The notes: generated by a model not told the origin, from the letters alone. A DNA stretch of 31,579 bases from Lachnospiraceae bacterium UBA7179 (GCA_002491195.1 DKVL01000093.1:3996-35574); one strand, 5' to 3'; numbered from the stretch's first letter, positions 8,360-16,499 are shown. Program-made: numbers and translations.

Positions 8360-10318
8360 ATGATGTACGGAAGTCAGAAGGGGCTGGTTTTTACAAATGA
8401 GAAATGTATTGGGTGTAACAAATGCATTTCAGCTTGTCCGGTGATCGTGGCAAACCGGGCTGTCAAGACGGAGGCAGGTCTTCAGCGAATTGAAGTAGAC
8501 GGGGAGAAATGTATCGCGTGCGGAGCCTGTTTTGATGCGTGTGAACACAATGCCAGGGAATTTGTGGATGACACGGAAGCGTTTTTTGAAGCGCTTTCTA
8601 AAGGTGAGAAAATATCGGTTTTGTGGGCCCCTGCATTTGCAGCGAACTATCCCAATGAGTACAGGCAGATACTTGGGGGATTAAAAAAACTTGGTGTTAA
8701 TCGTATGATCAGTGTCAGTTTCGGGGCGGATATCACGACATGGGGATATATCAAATACATCACGGAACACAATTTTCAGGGAGGTATTTCCCAGCCGTGT
8801 CCGGCGGTTGTCAATTACATCGAACATTACATACCAGAACTGATATCCAAACTTGTACCAGTACAGAGTCCGCTTATGTGCGCGGCGATCTATGCGAAAA
8901 AGTATATGAAAATCACAGATAAGCTTGCCTTTATCAGTCCGTGTATTGCCAAAAAGGATGAGATCAGCGATCCCAAAAACAAAGGTTATGTAAGCTATAA
9001 TGTGACGTTTGACCATTTGGCGAAATATGCCAAAAATCATAATATCAAGGCGGATCCAGCGCCGAATGAGATTGAGTATGGCTTAGGTTCGATCTATCCC
9101 ATGCCTGGCGGATTGAAGGAGAATGTGTATTGGTTCTGCGGTGAGGAAGTGTTCATTCGCCAGATTGAAGGCGAAAAGCATGCCTATCATTTTCTGGAGG
9201 ATTACAAGGAGAGGGTACTTGGCGGAAAGAGGCTTCCGTTTATGGTTGATGCACTCAACTGTGCGCAGGGATGTATCTATGGCACAGGTGTGGAGGAGGA
9301 AAGGACGAAGACTGATGACATTCTCTATGAGCTTCAATCGATTAAGGAAGCGAGTAAATCAAACAGAAAGAGCAGCGCATGGGCGAGAAAGGCGACACCG
9401 GCGCAGAGGCTTAGAAGTCTTAACAAGCAGTTTGCACGGCTTAATCTCAATGATTTTATGCGTGAATATACAGATAAATCAAAAGGAAATGAAATACAGA
9501 AACCAAACCAGGCCGAACTCAATGACATTTTTGCAGATATGAATAAGACAAACATCGTGCAGCAGCATATCAACTGCAGTGCATGCGGCTATGACACCTG
9601 TGTGGCGATGGCAACAGCGATTTACAATGGATGCAATAACAAGGACAGCTGTGTTCATTATATTAAGAATGTAGCGGAAGAAGAGAAGGAACGCATACAG
9701 GAAATTTCGTACGAAGTGGAAGCCAAGAACACAGAGATGGCAAAGAAGAATGAGATGATCAGTGAGATGGTATCGGAGGCAAACGGAGAGTTTACGACCC
9801 TGAATGTCTCGATTGACGAGATGATCGATGGCAATAACAACAACGCGGAGGAGAGCACTAATATCAGCATGGCAATGGTGGATGTCGTTGATTTCTGCGA
9901 GGAGATGAAGAAGTCCTTCGGTGAGATTCATGAATTGTTAGACCAGCTTGGCGGAAACAATGAGAATGTCACAAAGGTGGCGGCCAAGACAAATCTGTTG
10001 TCGCTGAACGCTTCCATCGAGGCGGCAAGAGCCGGGGAAGTCGGGAAAGGCTTTGCTGTTGTGGCGCAGGAGATCAAAACGTTAAGCGATGTCAGCAGGG
10101 GCGCAGCCGACGACAGCAGTAAAAATAAGGATCAGATTGTGGCCGCAATGACGAAACTGATGGAGAGCTCGGAAAATCTGATGAAGGTGGTTGACAATGT
10201 AAATGAGCGGATCACGAACCTGGCGGCGAGTACGGAGGAGATTGCGGCGTCCGCTACGATGATCGGACAGGTTGCGTCGGAACTCCACAGCAAATTTGAC
10301 AGGATCAGCGCGCTTTAA
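8360..10318 (+). CDS. Ferredoxin / [FeFe]-hydrogenase-like / methyl-accepting chemotaxis fusion protein
   Basis: Domains of the 652-residue product in order: two [4Fe-4S] motifs (Cys16, 19, 22, 26 and Cys51, 54, 57, 61); an [FeFe]-hydrogenase H-cluster domain (about 80-330) with Cys147 (QPCPAV), Cys195 (SPCIAKK), Cys301 and Cys305 (NCAQGC); an extra Fe-S motif CX2CX4CX16C (406, 409, 414, 431); and an MCP signalling domain (about 470-645) whose hairpin tip reads NLLSLNASIEAARAGEVGKGFAVVA. All four cubane ligands are kept, but the proton-relay cysteine of catalytic enzymes (first Cys of TSCCP) is proline here. Together with the MCP output this suggests a sensor of H2 or redox state, not a fast hydrogenase. 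No membrane helices, so cytoplasmic. The start at 8360 has GAGAGGA upstream; the frame stays open to 8288. Maturases are not in the window. Confidence 0.85.
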   Translation: MMYGSQKGLVFTNEKCIGCNKCISACPVIVANRAVKTEAGLQRIEVDGEKCIACGACFDACEHNAREFVDDTEAFFEALSKGEKISVLWAPAFAANYPNEYRQILGGLKKLGVNRMISVSFGADITTWGYIKYITEHNFQGGISQPCPAVVNYIEHYIPELISKLVPVQSPLMCAAIYAKKYMKITDKLAFISPCIAKKDEISDPKNKGYVSYNVTFDHLAKYAKNHNIKADPAPNEIEYGLGSIYPMPGGLKENVYWFCGEEVFIRQIEGEKHAYHFLEDYKERVLGGKRLPFMVDALNCAQGCIYGTGVEEERTKTDDILYELQSIKEASKSNRKSSAWARKATPAQRLRSLNKQFARLNLNDFMREYTDKSKGNEIQKPNQAELNDIFADMNKTNIVQQHINCSACGYDTCVAMATAIYNGCNNKDSCVHYIKNVAEEEKERIQEISYEVEAKNTEMAKKNEMISEMVSEANGEFTTLNVSIDEMIDGNNNNAEESTNISMAMVDVVDFCEEMKKSFGEIHELLDQLGGNNENVTKVAAKTNLLSLNASIEAARAGEVGKGFAVVAQEIKTLSDVSRGAADDSSKNKDQIVAAMTKLMESSENLMKVVDNVNERITNLAASTEEIAASATMIGQVASELHSKFDRISAL

Positions 10319-10351
10319 TCATCTTGAAAGAGCCGAAGAGGATATCAATAG

Positions 10352-10386
10352 AAAGGTGTAAAGTCCAGAGCTTTACACCTTTTTAT
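10352..10386 (+). terminator. Rho-independent terminator of the hydrogenase-like MCP gene
   Basis: AAAGGTGTAAAG (10352-10363) pairs perfectly with CTTTACACCTTT (10371-10382) around a 7-base loop, ending in a T-run. It separates this gene from the sensor kinase unit downstream. Confidence 0.85.
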
Positions 10387-10400
10387 ATGGATTTTTACCT

Positions 10401-10426
10401 GTTACTGGAACGGAGTGAACAGTAAC
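10401..10426 (+). repeat. Dispersed hairpin repeat, copy 2
   Basis: Same element as at 851-876: GTTACTG and CAGTAAC around GAACGGAGTGAA, with one base different in the centre. It lies just after a terminator and before a promoter. Confidence 0.75.
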
Positions 10427-10464
10427 TACCTGGATAGTTCATATGTCTGAATGATCAAACATTA

Positions 10465-10494
10465 TTGACATGAAAATGCATATATGCGTATAAT
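10465..10494 (+). promoter_or_regulatory. Promoter of the sensor kinase operon with a palindrome in the spacer
   Basis: Consensus TTGACA (10465-10470), an 18-base spacer and TATAAT (10489-10494). The spacer contains a perfect 10-base palindrome GCATATATGC (10478-10487), a plausible operator. Transcription should start near 10501, leaving a leader of roughly 185 bases. Confidence 0.8.
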
Positions 10495-10507
10495 AATCAT
10501 GCAGTAA

Positions 10508-10603
10508 GGAATTCTAAGCGGTTCAAAGTACATCCGCCAAGAATTTCTAAATTACACACTACGGATTGTTTGTGCCGCTGATGCGGCATGACGGGAAGTG
10601 TGT
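10508..10603 (+). promoter_or_regulatory. Structured 5' leader of the sensor kinase mRNA
   Basis: Two successive hairpins fill the leader. The first pairs GGAATTCT with AGAATTTC and GCGG with CCGC (10508-10547). The second is closed by ACACACT/AGTGTGT (10554-10603), has an inner GTGCCGC/GCGGCAT stem with a TGAT loop, and is followed by four T. The second looks terminator-like, so attenuation is possible. It matches no riboswitch class I recognise. Confidence 0.45.
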
Positions 10604-10686
10604 TTTATAATAAGGGGTTGGCAGGAAATGACAGATAATGTGGCAGGACTGCGTTGCACAGTCTCTGGACAGAACGGAGATAAGCA

Positions 10687-13257
10687 ATGAAGAACGGACA
10701 AAAGGAACGAAAAGCAGAAGGAGGGATTTCTCTTCTGGTTTCCATAATAATTGTATTTGGAATACTGGGCGCTGTTGTGCTTTCCGTCGCACGGAAGATA
10801 TCAATAGAGATGGAGGCATCGGCGATCCAGAATCTCAGTGAAAGTCTTGATCTGATTGAGAGTACGATTGAGGCGATACTCGATAATGAAGCAGAGTTTC
10901 AGCAGCTGATTGCGCAGCAAATCGCTTTGTCGCCGGAGCCTTTGGAATATATACAGACATATCAGAAAAATCCGACAATGGTCAAAGTCTCGCTGATCTG
11001 TGCGGATGAGACAGTAGGAATATCCAACACAGGCGAGGTTTTTACGCAGGAGGGGATGGACTTTTCGGCGGAAAGGACCGTAGGCGGACTGGCAGTTTCC
11101 GAATCTTATGTGAATTATATGGGAACGTGGGCTTATACATTGAAATGTCCCGTTGAACGCGGCGGAAAGGAAATTGCAACGCTCTATATCGAGTATGTTT
11201 ACGATTCGCTGGACAAATCTCTGCCCGACGGATTTTACAACAGGAGGGCGATGCTTTATATCATGGATGCGCAGAGCGAGCGGCTGATACTCAAACCAAA
11301 AGGAATGGGGGAACGCAGTGCAGGTCATTTGAATCTGGAAGACTTTTTCCGGGCAAATGACATTACGGATGAGGCGCTTTTGGAGGAAGTTTTTGCGAGT
11401 GTCCAAGGTGGAAAGAATATTATGTTTAACCATGATATTCGCGGGAAAAATTCTCTGATCTATATGTGGTCTGTGAATGATGGGTCGCTGTATCTGATTG
11501 GATATGTTCCAATCGAGGCGATCCAGCAGGAGGGGGATACGGTAAACCAGAATATTTTTGTTGTTGTCGCGGTGATGCTAATCGCATTCTTCCTGTGCTG
11601 TGTGATCTATTATCTGAATCACAGGCAGCAGAATAAACTCAGGGAAGAGCGGGAGAAGGAGCGCGAATTGTACAATAAGCAGCTGGCGGAGGCGCTGCAG
11701 GCTGCACAGATTGCGAGCAATTCCAAGACCATGTTCCTCTCAAATATGTCACATGATATCCGCACGCCGATGAATGCGGTGATCGGTTTCACGACGCTGC
11801 TTGCTAAGGATGCAGACAATCCGGAGAAAGTGCGGGAGTACACAAAGAAGATCATGGCATCAGGACAGCATCTGCTCAGCCTGATCAATGATATTCTGGA
11901 TGTTTCAAAGATTGAGAGCGGGAAGGTTGTACTCACGGTTGAGGAGTTTACGCTAAACGATCTGGTGTCCTCCGTGGATGCGATCATCCGTCCGATGGCA
12001 GCGGCGAGGCAGCAGAAATTCCATGTAGAGGTGACGAATGTAGCGCACGAGTATCTGTTGGGAGATGAGACAAGAATCAATCAGATTTTGATCAACCTTC
12101 TCTCCAATGCAGTCAAGTATACGCAGGAGGGGGGAAATATCTGGTTTCGCATCATCGGTATGAAACAGCGCAGTTCGCAATTTGAACGTATCCGGATAGA
12201 GGTGCAGGATGACGGGTACGGGATGACGCCGGAGTATCTCAAGGTAGTGTTTGATGCGTTTACACGGGCGGAGAACAGCACAACGAACAAGGTGCAGGGC
12301 ACAGGACTCGGTATGGCGATCACCAAGAATATCGTGGAGTTGATGGGCGGAACGATCGATGTATCGAGCGAGGTAAACAAAGGAACGCTGTTTCGGGTAG
12401 AACTGGAGCTGCGCATACCTGAGGGGCATGCATATAAGAAATTCTGGGAGGAGAGCGGGATTTCGCGGATACTGGCAGTGGATGGAGAGCCGGAGGCTTG
12501 TGAACACATCCGGATGCTGATGAAGGACTCTGGTGTTGTGGCGGATTCTGTTCCAAATGCAGAGAAAGCGATACAGACACTATGTGAAGATACGACGAAA
12601 AAAGAATGTTACCAGCTGCTTCTGATTGACTGGAATGTAGTGGAGGCAGAGGGAATCCGGAAAATAAAGGAGCTGCAAAAGCTGCTGCCGGGTACAACGA
12701 CACTGCTGTTCCTGGCAGACTACGATGCAAAGGGAACAGATGAGATACTGTTGCTGCCAAATACGGGATTGCTGGCAAAACCGTTTTTGGTGACTGCGTT
12801 TCAGGAAAAGATTCTGGAGATGAAAGAAGTTTCGGGCAGTGCAGACACTGCAGAGATCAACAGTCTGGAAGGGCTGCATTTCCTGGCAGCGGAGGATAAT
12901 GAGATCAATGCCGAGATATTGCGGGAAATCTTGTCGATCGAGGGAGCGGACTGTGAGATCGTTGAAAACGGACAGCTGGCGGTGGAGCGCTTTGCGCACG
13001 CCGCTGAAGGTGAGTTTGATGCGATTTTGATGGATGTACAGATGCCGGTCATGAACGGTTACGATGCGACGAGGGCAATCAGGGCGCTGGCACGCGCAGA
13101 CGCTGGGACGATACCGATTATCGCAATGACAGCAAACGCGTTTGCGGAGGATGAAAAGGAGGCGCTGGACGCTGGTATGAATGTGCATCTGGCGAAACCA
13201 ATCGATGTGGAGCTGTTAAAGAAAGTGGTAATGCAGCATATAAGCAGAGAAAAATAG
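10687..13257 (+). CDS. Membrane-bound hybrid sensor histidine kinase with two receiver domains
   Basis: The 856-residue product has a membrane helix at about 12-35, an extracellular sensor region to about 288, and a second helix at about 290-311. A coiled coil and a HisKA domain follow (phosphoacceptor His356 in SNMSHDIRTPMNAVIGF), then an HATPase domain with the N box (NQILINLLSNAVKYT), DDGYGM and GTGLGMAI. Receiver 1 (about 605-725) is degenerate: it keeps Asp648 (LLIDWN) and the AKPF lysine, but the acidic pair is reduced to VDGE. Receiver 2 (about 738-855) is canonical, with Asp783 in LMDVQMPVMNGYDA. No DNA-binding regulator is adjacent, so phosphotransfer must go elsewhere or end in the receivers. 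A GGAGAT site precedes the start. The downstream lipoprotein gene is 22 bases away. Confidence 0.93.
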   Translation: MKNGQKERKAEGGISLLVSIIIVFGILGAVVLSVARKISIEMEASAIQNLSESLDLIESTIEAILDNEAEFQQLIAQQIALSPEPLEYIQTYQKNPTMVKVSLICADETVGISNTGEVFTQEGMDFSAERTVGGLAVSESYVNYMGTWAYTLKCPVERGGKEIATLYIEYVYDSLDKSLPDGFYNRRAMLYIMDAQSERLILKPKGMGERSAGHLNLEDFFRANDITDEALLEEVFASVQGGKNIMFNHDIRGKNSLIYMWSVNDGSLYLIGYVPIEAIQQEGDTVNQNIFVVVAVMLIAFFLCCVIYYLNHRQQNKLREEREKERELYNKQLAEALQAAQIASNSKTMFLSNMSHDIRTPMNAVIGFTTLLAKDADNPEKVREYTKKIMASGQHLLSLINDILDVSKIESGKVVLTVEEFTLNDLVSSVDAIIRPMAAARQQKFHVEVTNVAHEYLLGDETRINQILINLLSNAVKYTQEGGNIWFRIIGMKQRSSQFERIRIEVQDDGYGMTPEYLKVVFDAFTRAENSTTNKVQGTGLGMAITKNIVELMGGTIDVSSEVNKGTLFRVELELRIPEGHAYKKFWEESGISRILAVDGEPEACEHIRMLMKDSGVVADSVPNAEKAIQTLCEDTTKKECYQLLLIDWNVVEAEGIRKIKELQKLLPGTTTLLFLADYDAKGTDEILLLPNTGLLAKPFLVTAFQEKILEMKEVSGSADTAEINSLEGLHFLAAEDNEINAEILREILSIEGADCEIVENGQLAVERFAHAAEGEFDAILMDVQMPVMNGYDATRAIRALARADAGTIPIIAMTANAFAEDEKEALDAGMNVHLAKPIDVELLKKVVMQHISREK

Positions 13258-13279
13258 GAAGGCAGTAAGGGGGATCACA

Positions 13280-14584
13280 ATGAGAAGACAAATCAGAAAA
13301 CAGGCAGCATTCTGTCTGATCATAACGACAGTGCTGACGCTCACCGCATGCAGCGGAAACAAATCGGACAGCAGGCTGACTACATTTGAGGAGGAGGAGG
13401 AGCGGACAGTGACGCTGTTTAGTCCGATGGAGAAAACGCTGCCCGACGCGGACAATGTGGCGAGGAGCGCATCAGAGAAGACCATTGCCATGGCGGAAGA
13501 GAGACTGGGAGTTACGGTGGAGTATATCACCTACACAGCGGAAGATTATCGGGATAAAACATATGATGATGTGGCGCTTGACAGGGCGCGTAACGATATG
13601 GATGACTTGTACCTGCTGAATCCCGACACGATTCTGATTCTGGCTGCAGAGGGGAAGCTGATGGATCTGTCGGAGCTTGACAGCGCAAAGAATCTGCGGG
13701 ATGTGGTGAGGGCGGCCAATGTCGTTGGCGGAAAGCTCGTGGCAATCCCGCAGGAGGTCGTGGCATACGGGCTGTTTATTAATAAGGATATGTTTGACCA
13801 GTATCAGCTGGAGCTGCCAGAGACACCAGAGGATTTTCTGGAATGCTGCAGAGTATTCAAGGAGAACGGGATCGAGACACCAGTTGGTGCAAACCGGTGG
13901 TGGCTGGAGACATTTGTGCTCGCACAGGCATATGCAGATCTGTACAATGGCGGGAATACGGAGGCAGAAATTGCGGCGCTCAACAGCGGGGAGAAGAAAT
14001 ACAGCGACTATATGCGTCCAGGGTTCGAGTTTCTAAAGAAGCTGATCGATCTGGGATATATCGATGCAGAAAAAGCCTATATAAGTGAAGCAATCGAGGG
14101 GGAAGGCGCTGATTTCCTGGCGCAGAAGACACCGATTGTCATGGCATACTGGAGTGCAGCAAATTCGGAGACCGCTTATGGAAAAACGGATTTTAATATG
14201 CTGGTCATCGGATTTCCGAGCAGCCGGGGGCAGATGCCGGTCATGCCCATGACAGGGATTGCGGTCGGGGCGAATGCAGCGCACGCGGAGGATGCGGCAA
14301 AGCTTCTGGACATCATGGTTTCCGACGAGGCGCTGCAGGTTTACGCGGAGACAAACAAGGTGATCTCGCCGTCAAAAAATGTAGAGGTTGAGTGCATTCC
14401 TGCGCTGAAACCGCTCAACGACAGAATTAACGAGAATGTTTTCGTCCTTGGCTCCAATGCATCCATGAAGGTTGAGCAGTGGGGAAACACCTGTATCATC
14501 GTGCGTAAGCTGTTAAATGGCGCTACAGTCGATGAGTGCATGGCGGAATTTGACAGGCTTCAGGAGGAGTCACTGAACCAGTGA
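13280..14584 (+). CDS. Extracellular solute-binding lipoprotein (ABC family 1 type)
   Basis: A 434-residue protein with a lipoprotein signal peptide: basic RRQIRK, a hydrophobic core, and the lipobox LTAC with Cys24. The mature part resembles family 1 (sugar-type) binding proteins: a likely hinge segment VGGKLVAIPQEVVAYGLFINKDMF, a Trp-rich part GANRWWLETF, and the later GIAVGANAAHAEDAAKLLDIMVS, typical of the C-terminal lobe. No ABC permease or ATPase gene is near, and it lies 22 bases after the sensor kinase, with GGGGG as ribosome binding site. I infer that it presents a ligand to the kinase's outer sensor region; uptake with a distant permease is the alternative. The ligand is unknown. 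Confidence 0.88.
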   Translation: MRRQIRKQAAFCLIITTVLTLTACSGNKSDSRLTTFEEEEERTVTLFSPMEKTLPDADNVARSASEKTIAMAEERLGVTVEYITYTAEDYRDKTYDDVALDRARNDMDDLYLLNPDTILILAAEGKLMDLSELDSAKNLRDVVRAANVVGGKLVAIPQEVVAYGLFINKDMFDQYQLELPETPEDFLECCRVFKENGIETPVGANRWWLETFVLAQAYADLYNGGNTEAEIAALNSGEKKYSDYMRPGFEFLKKLIDLGYIDAEKAYISEAIEGEGADFLAQKTPIVMAYWSAANSETAYGKTDFNMLVIGFPSSRGQMPVMPMTGIAVGANAAHAEDAAKLLDIMVSDEALQVYAETNKVISPSKNVEVECIPALKPLNDRINENVFVLGSNASMKVEQWGNTCIIVRKLLNGATVDECMAEFDRLQEESLNQ

Positions 14585-14607
14585 GGTTATCATCCATGAC
14601 ACAGACC

Positions 14608-14636
14608 TTTACTTTCAGGGTGATAAAGTGTATAAT
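14608..14636 (+). promoter_or_regulatory. Promoter of the trpB2-like gene
   Basis: TTTACT (14608-14613), a 17-base spacer and TATAAT (14631-14636). An imperfect inverted repeat, TTATCATCC (14587-14595) and GGGTGATAA (14618-14626), brackets the -35 box and could be an operator. No T-box or leader peptide with Trp codons was seen. Confidence 0.7.
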
Positions 14637-14680
14637 CATGAGGAGTGCATAAAATAAATCAAAGAAAGAGAGATAATATC

Positions 14681-16054
14681 ATGAGCGACAAAATACCATA
14701 CAAAATTTATCTGGAAGAGAGCGAGATGCCCAGACAGTGGTACAACGTGAGGGCAGACATGAAAAACAAGCCAGCGCCGATCTTAAATCCGGCGACTATG
14801 AAGCCGGTTACGGTGGAGGAGCTGGCACCGATTTTCTGTGAGGAGCTTGCAAAGCAGGAATTGGATGACACGACACCATATTTCGACATACCGCAGGAGA
14901 TCCGCGATTTTTACAAAATGTATCGTCCGTCTCCGCTCACGCGCGCATACTGTCTGGAGAAGAAACTGGACACACCAGCGCATATCTATTACAAATTCGA
15001 GGGAAACAATACATCGGGAAGCCACAAGCTTAACTCCGCGATCGCACAGGCATACTATGCGAAACAGCAGGGACTCAAAGGCGTTACTACGGAGACTGGC
15101 GCAGGTCAGTGGGGAACAGCTTTATCGATGGCATGTTCCTATTTTGGCTTGGATTGTCAGGTGTATATGGTCAAAGTGTCCTATGAGCAGAAACCTTTCC
15201 GGCGTGAGGTAATGCGGACTTATGGGGCGAAGGTGACACCGTCTCCGTCTATGCTCACAACTGTCGGACGAAAGATCAATGAGGAGTTCCCAGGCACAAC
15301 AGGAAGTCTTGGCTGTGCGATCTCAGAGGCAGTTGAGGCTGCCACAACGCAGGAAGGATACCGCTATGTGCTGGGTTCTGTATTGTCGCAGGTGCTTTTG
15401 CATCAGACGATCATTGGGCTGGAGACGAAGTCCGCGTTGGATAAATACGGGATCAAGGCGGACATGATCATCGGTTGTGCAGGCGGTGGATCCAATCTGG
15501 GCGGACTGATCTCTCCGTTTGTCGGGGAGATACTCCGGGGCGAGGCGGACTATGACATCATAGCAGTAGAACCGGCTTCCTGCCCAAGCCTTACAAGAGG
15601 TGTCTATGCATATGATTACTGCGATACGGGAAAAATCTGTCCGCTGGCGAAGATGTATACGCTTGGAAGCGGATTTATCCCATCGGCAAACCATGCTGGA
15701 GGACTTCGGTATCATGGCATGAGCTCCATCGTGTCACAGCTGTATGATGATAAGATCATATCGGCGAGGAGTGTAGAGCAGACAGAGGTATTCCAAGCAG
15801 CACAGACTTTCACAAGGGTAGAGGGCATCTTGCCCGCGCCTGAGAGCAGCCATGCGATCAAAGTGGCGATCGACGAGGCGCTCAAGTGCAAGGAGACCGG
15901 CGAGGAGAAGAATATCGTGTTTGGTCTTACTGGAACAGGCTATTTTGACATGGTCGCATACCAGAAGTTTAATGATGGGGAAATGATGGATTACATTCCT
16001 ACAGACGAGGAACTTGCAAAGAGTATTGCGGCATTGCCTAAGGTAAATCTTTAA
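14681..16054 (+). CDS. TrpB2-type tryptophan synthase beta-like protein
   Basis: This PLP enzyme of the TrpB2 subfamily (457 residues, against about 400 for TrpB1) probably joins indole and serine into tryptophan. Visible marks: RPSPLTRAYCLE, the PLP lysine Lys116 in GSHKLNSA, the catalytic-loop glutamate in TTETGAGQWG, and the phosphate-binding glycine loop GCAGGGSNLGG. The N-terminal extension (about 1-85, beginning KIPYKIYLEESEMPRQWYNV) is usual for TrpB2. No trpA or other trp gene is adjacent, so it is an orphan; indole salvage is the usual proposal for such genes. The frame stays open to a GTG at 14645, but 14681 matches the family start. Its promoter is separate from the upstream lipoprotein gene. 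trpB2 would be a reasonable symbol, but tryptophan synthesis is not proven here. Confidence 0.9.
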   Translation: MSDKIPYKIYLEESEMPRQWYNVRADMKNKPAPILNPATMKPVTVEELAPIFCEELAKQELDDTTPYFDIPQEIRDFYKMYRPSPLTRAYCLEKKLDTPAHIYYKFEGNNTSGSHKLNSAIAQAYYAKQQGLKGVTTETGAGQWGTALSMACSYFGLDCQVYMVKVSYEQKPFRREVMRTYGAKVTPSPSMLTTVGRKINEEFPGTTGSLGCAISEAVEAATTQEGYRYVLGSVLSQVLLHQTIIGLETKSALDKYGIKADMIIGCAGGGSNLGGLISPFVGEILRGEADYDIIAVEPASCPSLTRGVYAYDYCDTGKICPLAKMYTLGSGFIPSANHAGGLRYHGMSSIVSQLYDDKIISARSVEQTEVFQAAQTFTRVEGILPAPESSHAIKVAIDEALKCKETGEEKNIVFGLTGTGYFDMVAYQKFNDGEMMDYIPTDEELAKSIAALPKVNL

Positions 16055-16068
16055 TCAATACCAAATCG

Positions 16069-16094
16069 AGTAGGGGATGCTCTTTTCCCCTACT
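16069..16094 (+). terminator. Stable hairpin after the trpB2-like gene
   Basis: AGTAGGGGA (16069-16077) pairs with TCCCCTACT (16086-16094) around an 8-base loop containing TTT. No T-run follows the stem, so termination efficiency is uncertain, but the position between convergent units fits. Confidence 0.5.
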
Positions 16095-16118
16095 TGCCGT
16101 GTCAGGTGCCCGTGCGCA

Positions 16119-16151
16119 TAAAAAATGAGCGGGGATTATGCCCGGCTCATT
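16119..16151 (-). terminator. Rho-independent terminator of the tRNA transcript
   Basis: Read on the - strand, AATGAGC (16145-16151) pairs with GCTCATT (16124-16130), with three further G-C pairs after a mismatch and a CATAAT loop. A run of T follows. It lies 10 bases after the tRNA-Met 3' end. Confidence 0.75.
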
Positions 16152-16161
16152 ACATAAAAAA

Positions 16162-16235
16162 TAGCGAAGGGGGGATTCGAACCCTCGACACCGCGGGTAT
16201 GAACCGCGTGCTCTAGCCAACTGAGCTACTTCGCC
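16162..16235 (-). tRNA. tRNA-Met (CAT anticodon)
   Basis: A 74-base cloverleaf on the - strand: acceptor GGCGAAG/CTTCGCT, D arm GCTCAGTTGGCTAGAGC, anticodon stem CGCGG/CCGCG with loop TTCATAC (anticodon CAT), and T arm GAGGGTTCGAATCCCCC. CCA is not encoded. The first pair is G-T, and the three consecutive G-C pairs of initiator anticodon stems are absent, so I read it as elongator tRNA-Met. A lysidine-modified tRNA-Ile2 also has a CAT gene anticodon and is the alternative. Confidence 0.93.
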
Positions 16236-16259
16236 ATACAATCGTATTTAGGAAAAAAA

Positions 16260-16332
16260 TGGGGCCTACAGGGCTCGAACCTGTGACCCTCTGCTTGTAA
16301 GGCAGATGCTCTCCCAGCTGAGCTAAGACCCC
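16260..16332 (-). tRNA. tRNA-Val (TAC anticodon)
   Basis: A 73-base cloverleaf on the - strand: acceptor GGGGTCT/AGGCCCC, D arm GCTCAGCTGGGAGAGC, anticodon stem TCTGC/GCAGA with loop CTTACAA (anticodon TAC), and T arm ACAGGTTCGAGCCCTGT. CCA is not encoded. It is transcribed first, followed 24 bases later by tRNA-Met on the same transcript. Confidence 0.95.
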
Positions 16333-16334
16333 AC

Positions 16335-16354
16335 ATAACTGACATGTCAGTTAT
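16335..16354 (-). other. Perfect 20-base palindrome in the pre-tRNA leader
   Basis: ATAACTGACATGTCAGTTAT is a perfect palindrome two bases upstream of the tRNA-Val 5' end. The GACATGTC core recurs at once at 16355-16362. It lies between the promoter and the tRNA, so it is transcribed and would fold at the RNase P cleavage site. Confidence 0.7.
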
Positions 16355-16387
16355 GACATGTCGTCTGATTTGTCAACCGACATTTTA

Positions 16388-16416
16388 ACTATACTAATTC
16401 TCAGGAAAAATGTCAA
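16388..16416 (-). promoter_or_regulatory. Promoter of the tRNA-Val/tRNA-Met unit
   Basis: On the - strand: TTGACA (16411-16416), a 17-base spacer and TATAGT (16388-16393), close to consensus as expected for stable RNA genes. Confidence 0.85.
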
Positions 16417-16499
16417 TACTTTTTTGAAAAATGAAAAAAAGTAATCGCGTAAAAATCATTCTAAACTTTTCAAATAGCAATAAATCATATAAAAATTTC

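Noticed and set aside
12580..13188. A 202-codon - strand frame opposite the sensor kinase receivers
   Set aside because: It is antisense to conserved receiver domains, has no ribosome binding site, and its composition is that of a shadow frame.
16038..16241. A 67-codon - strand frame over tRNA-Met
   Set aside because: It is the tRNA sequence read as protein.
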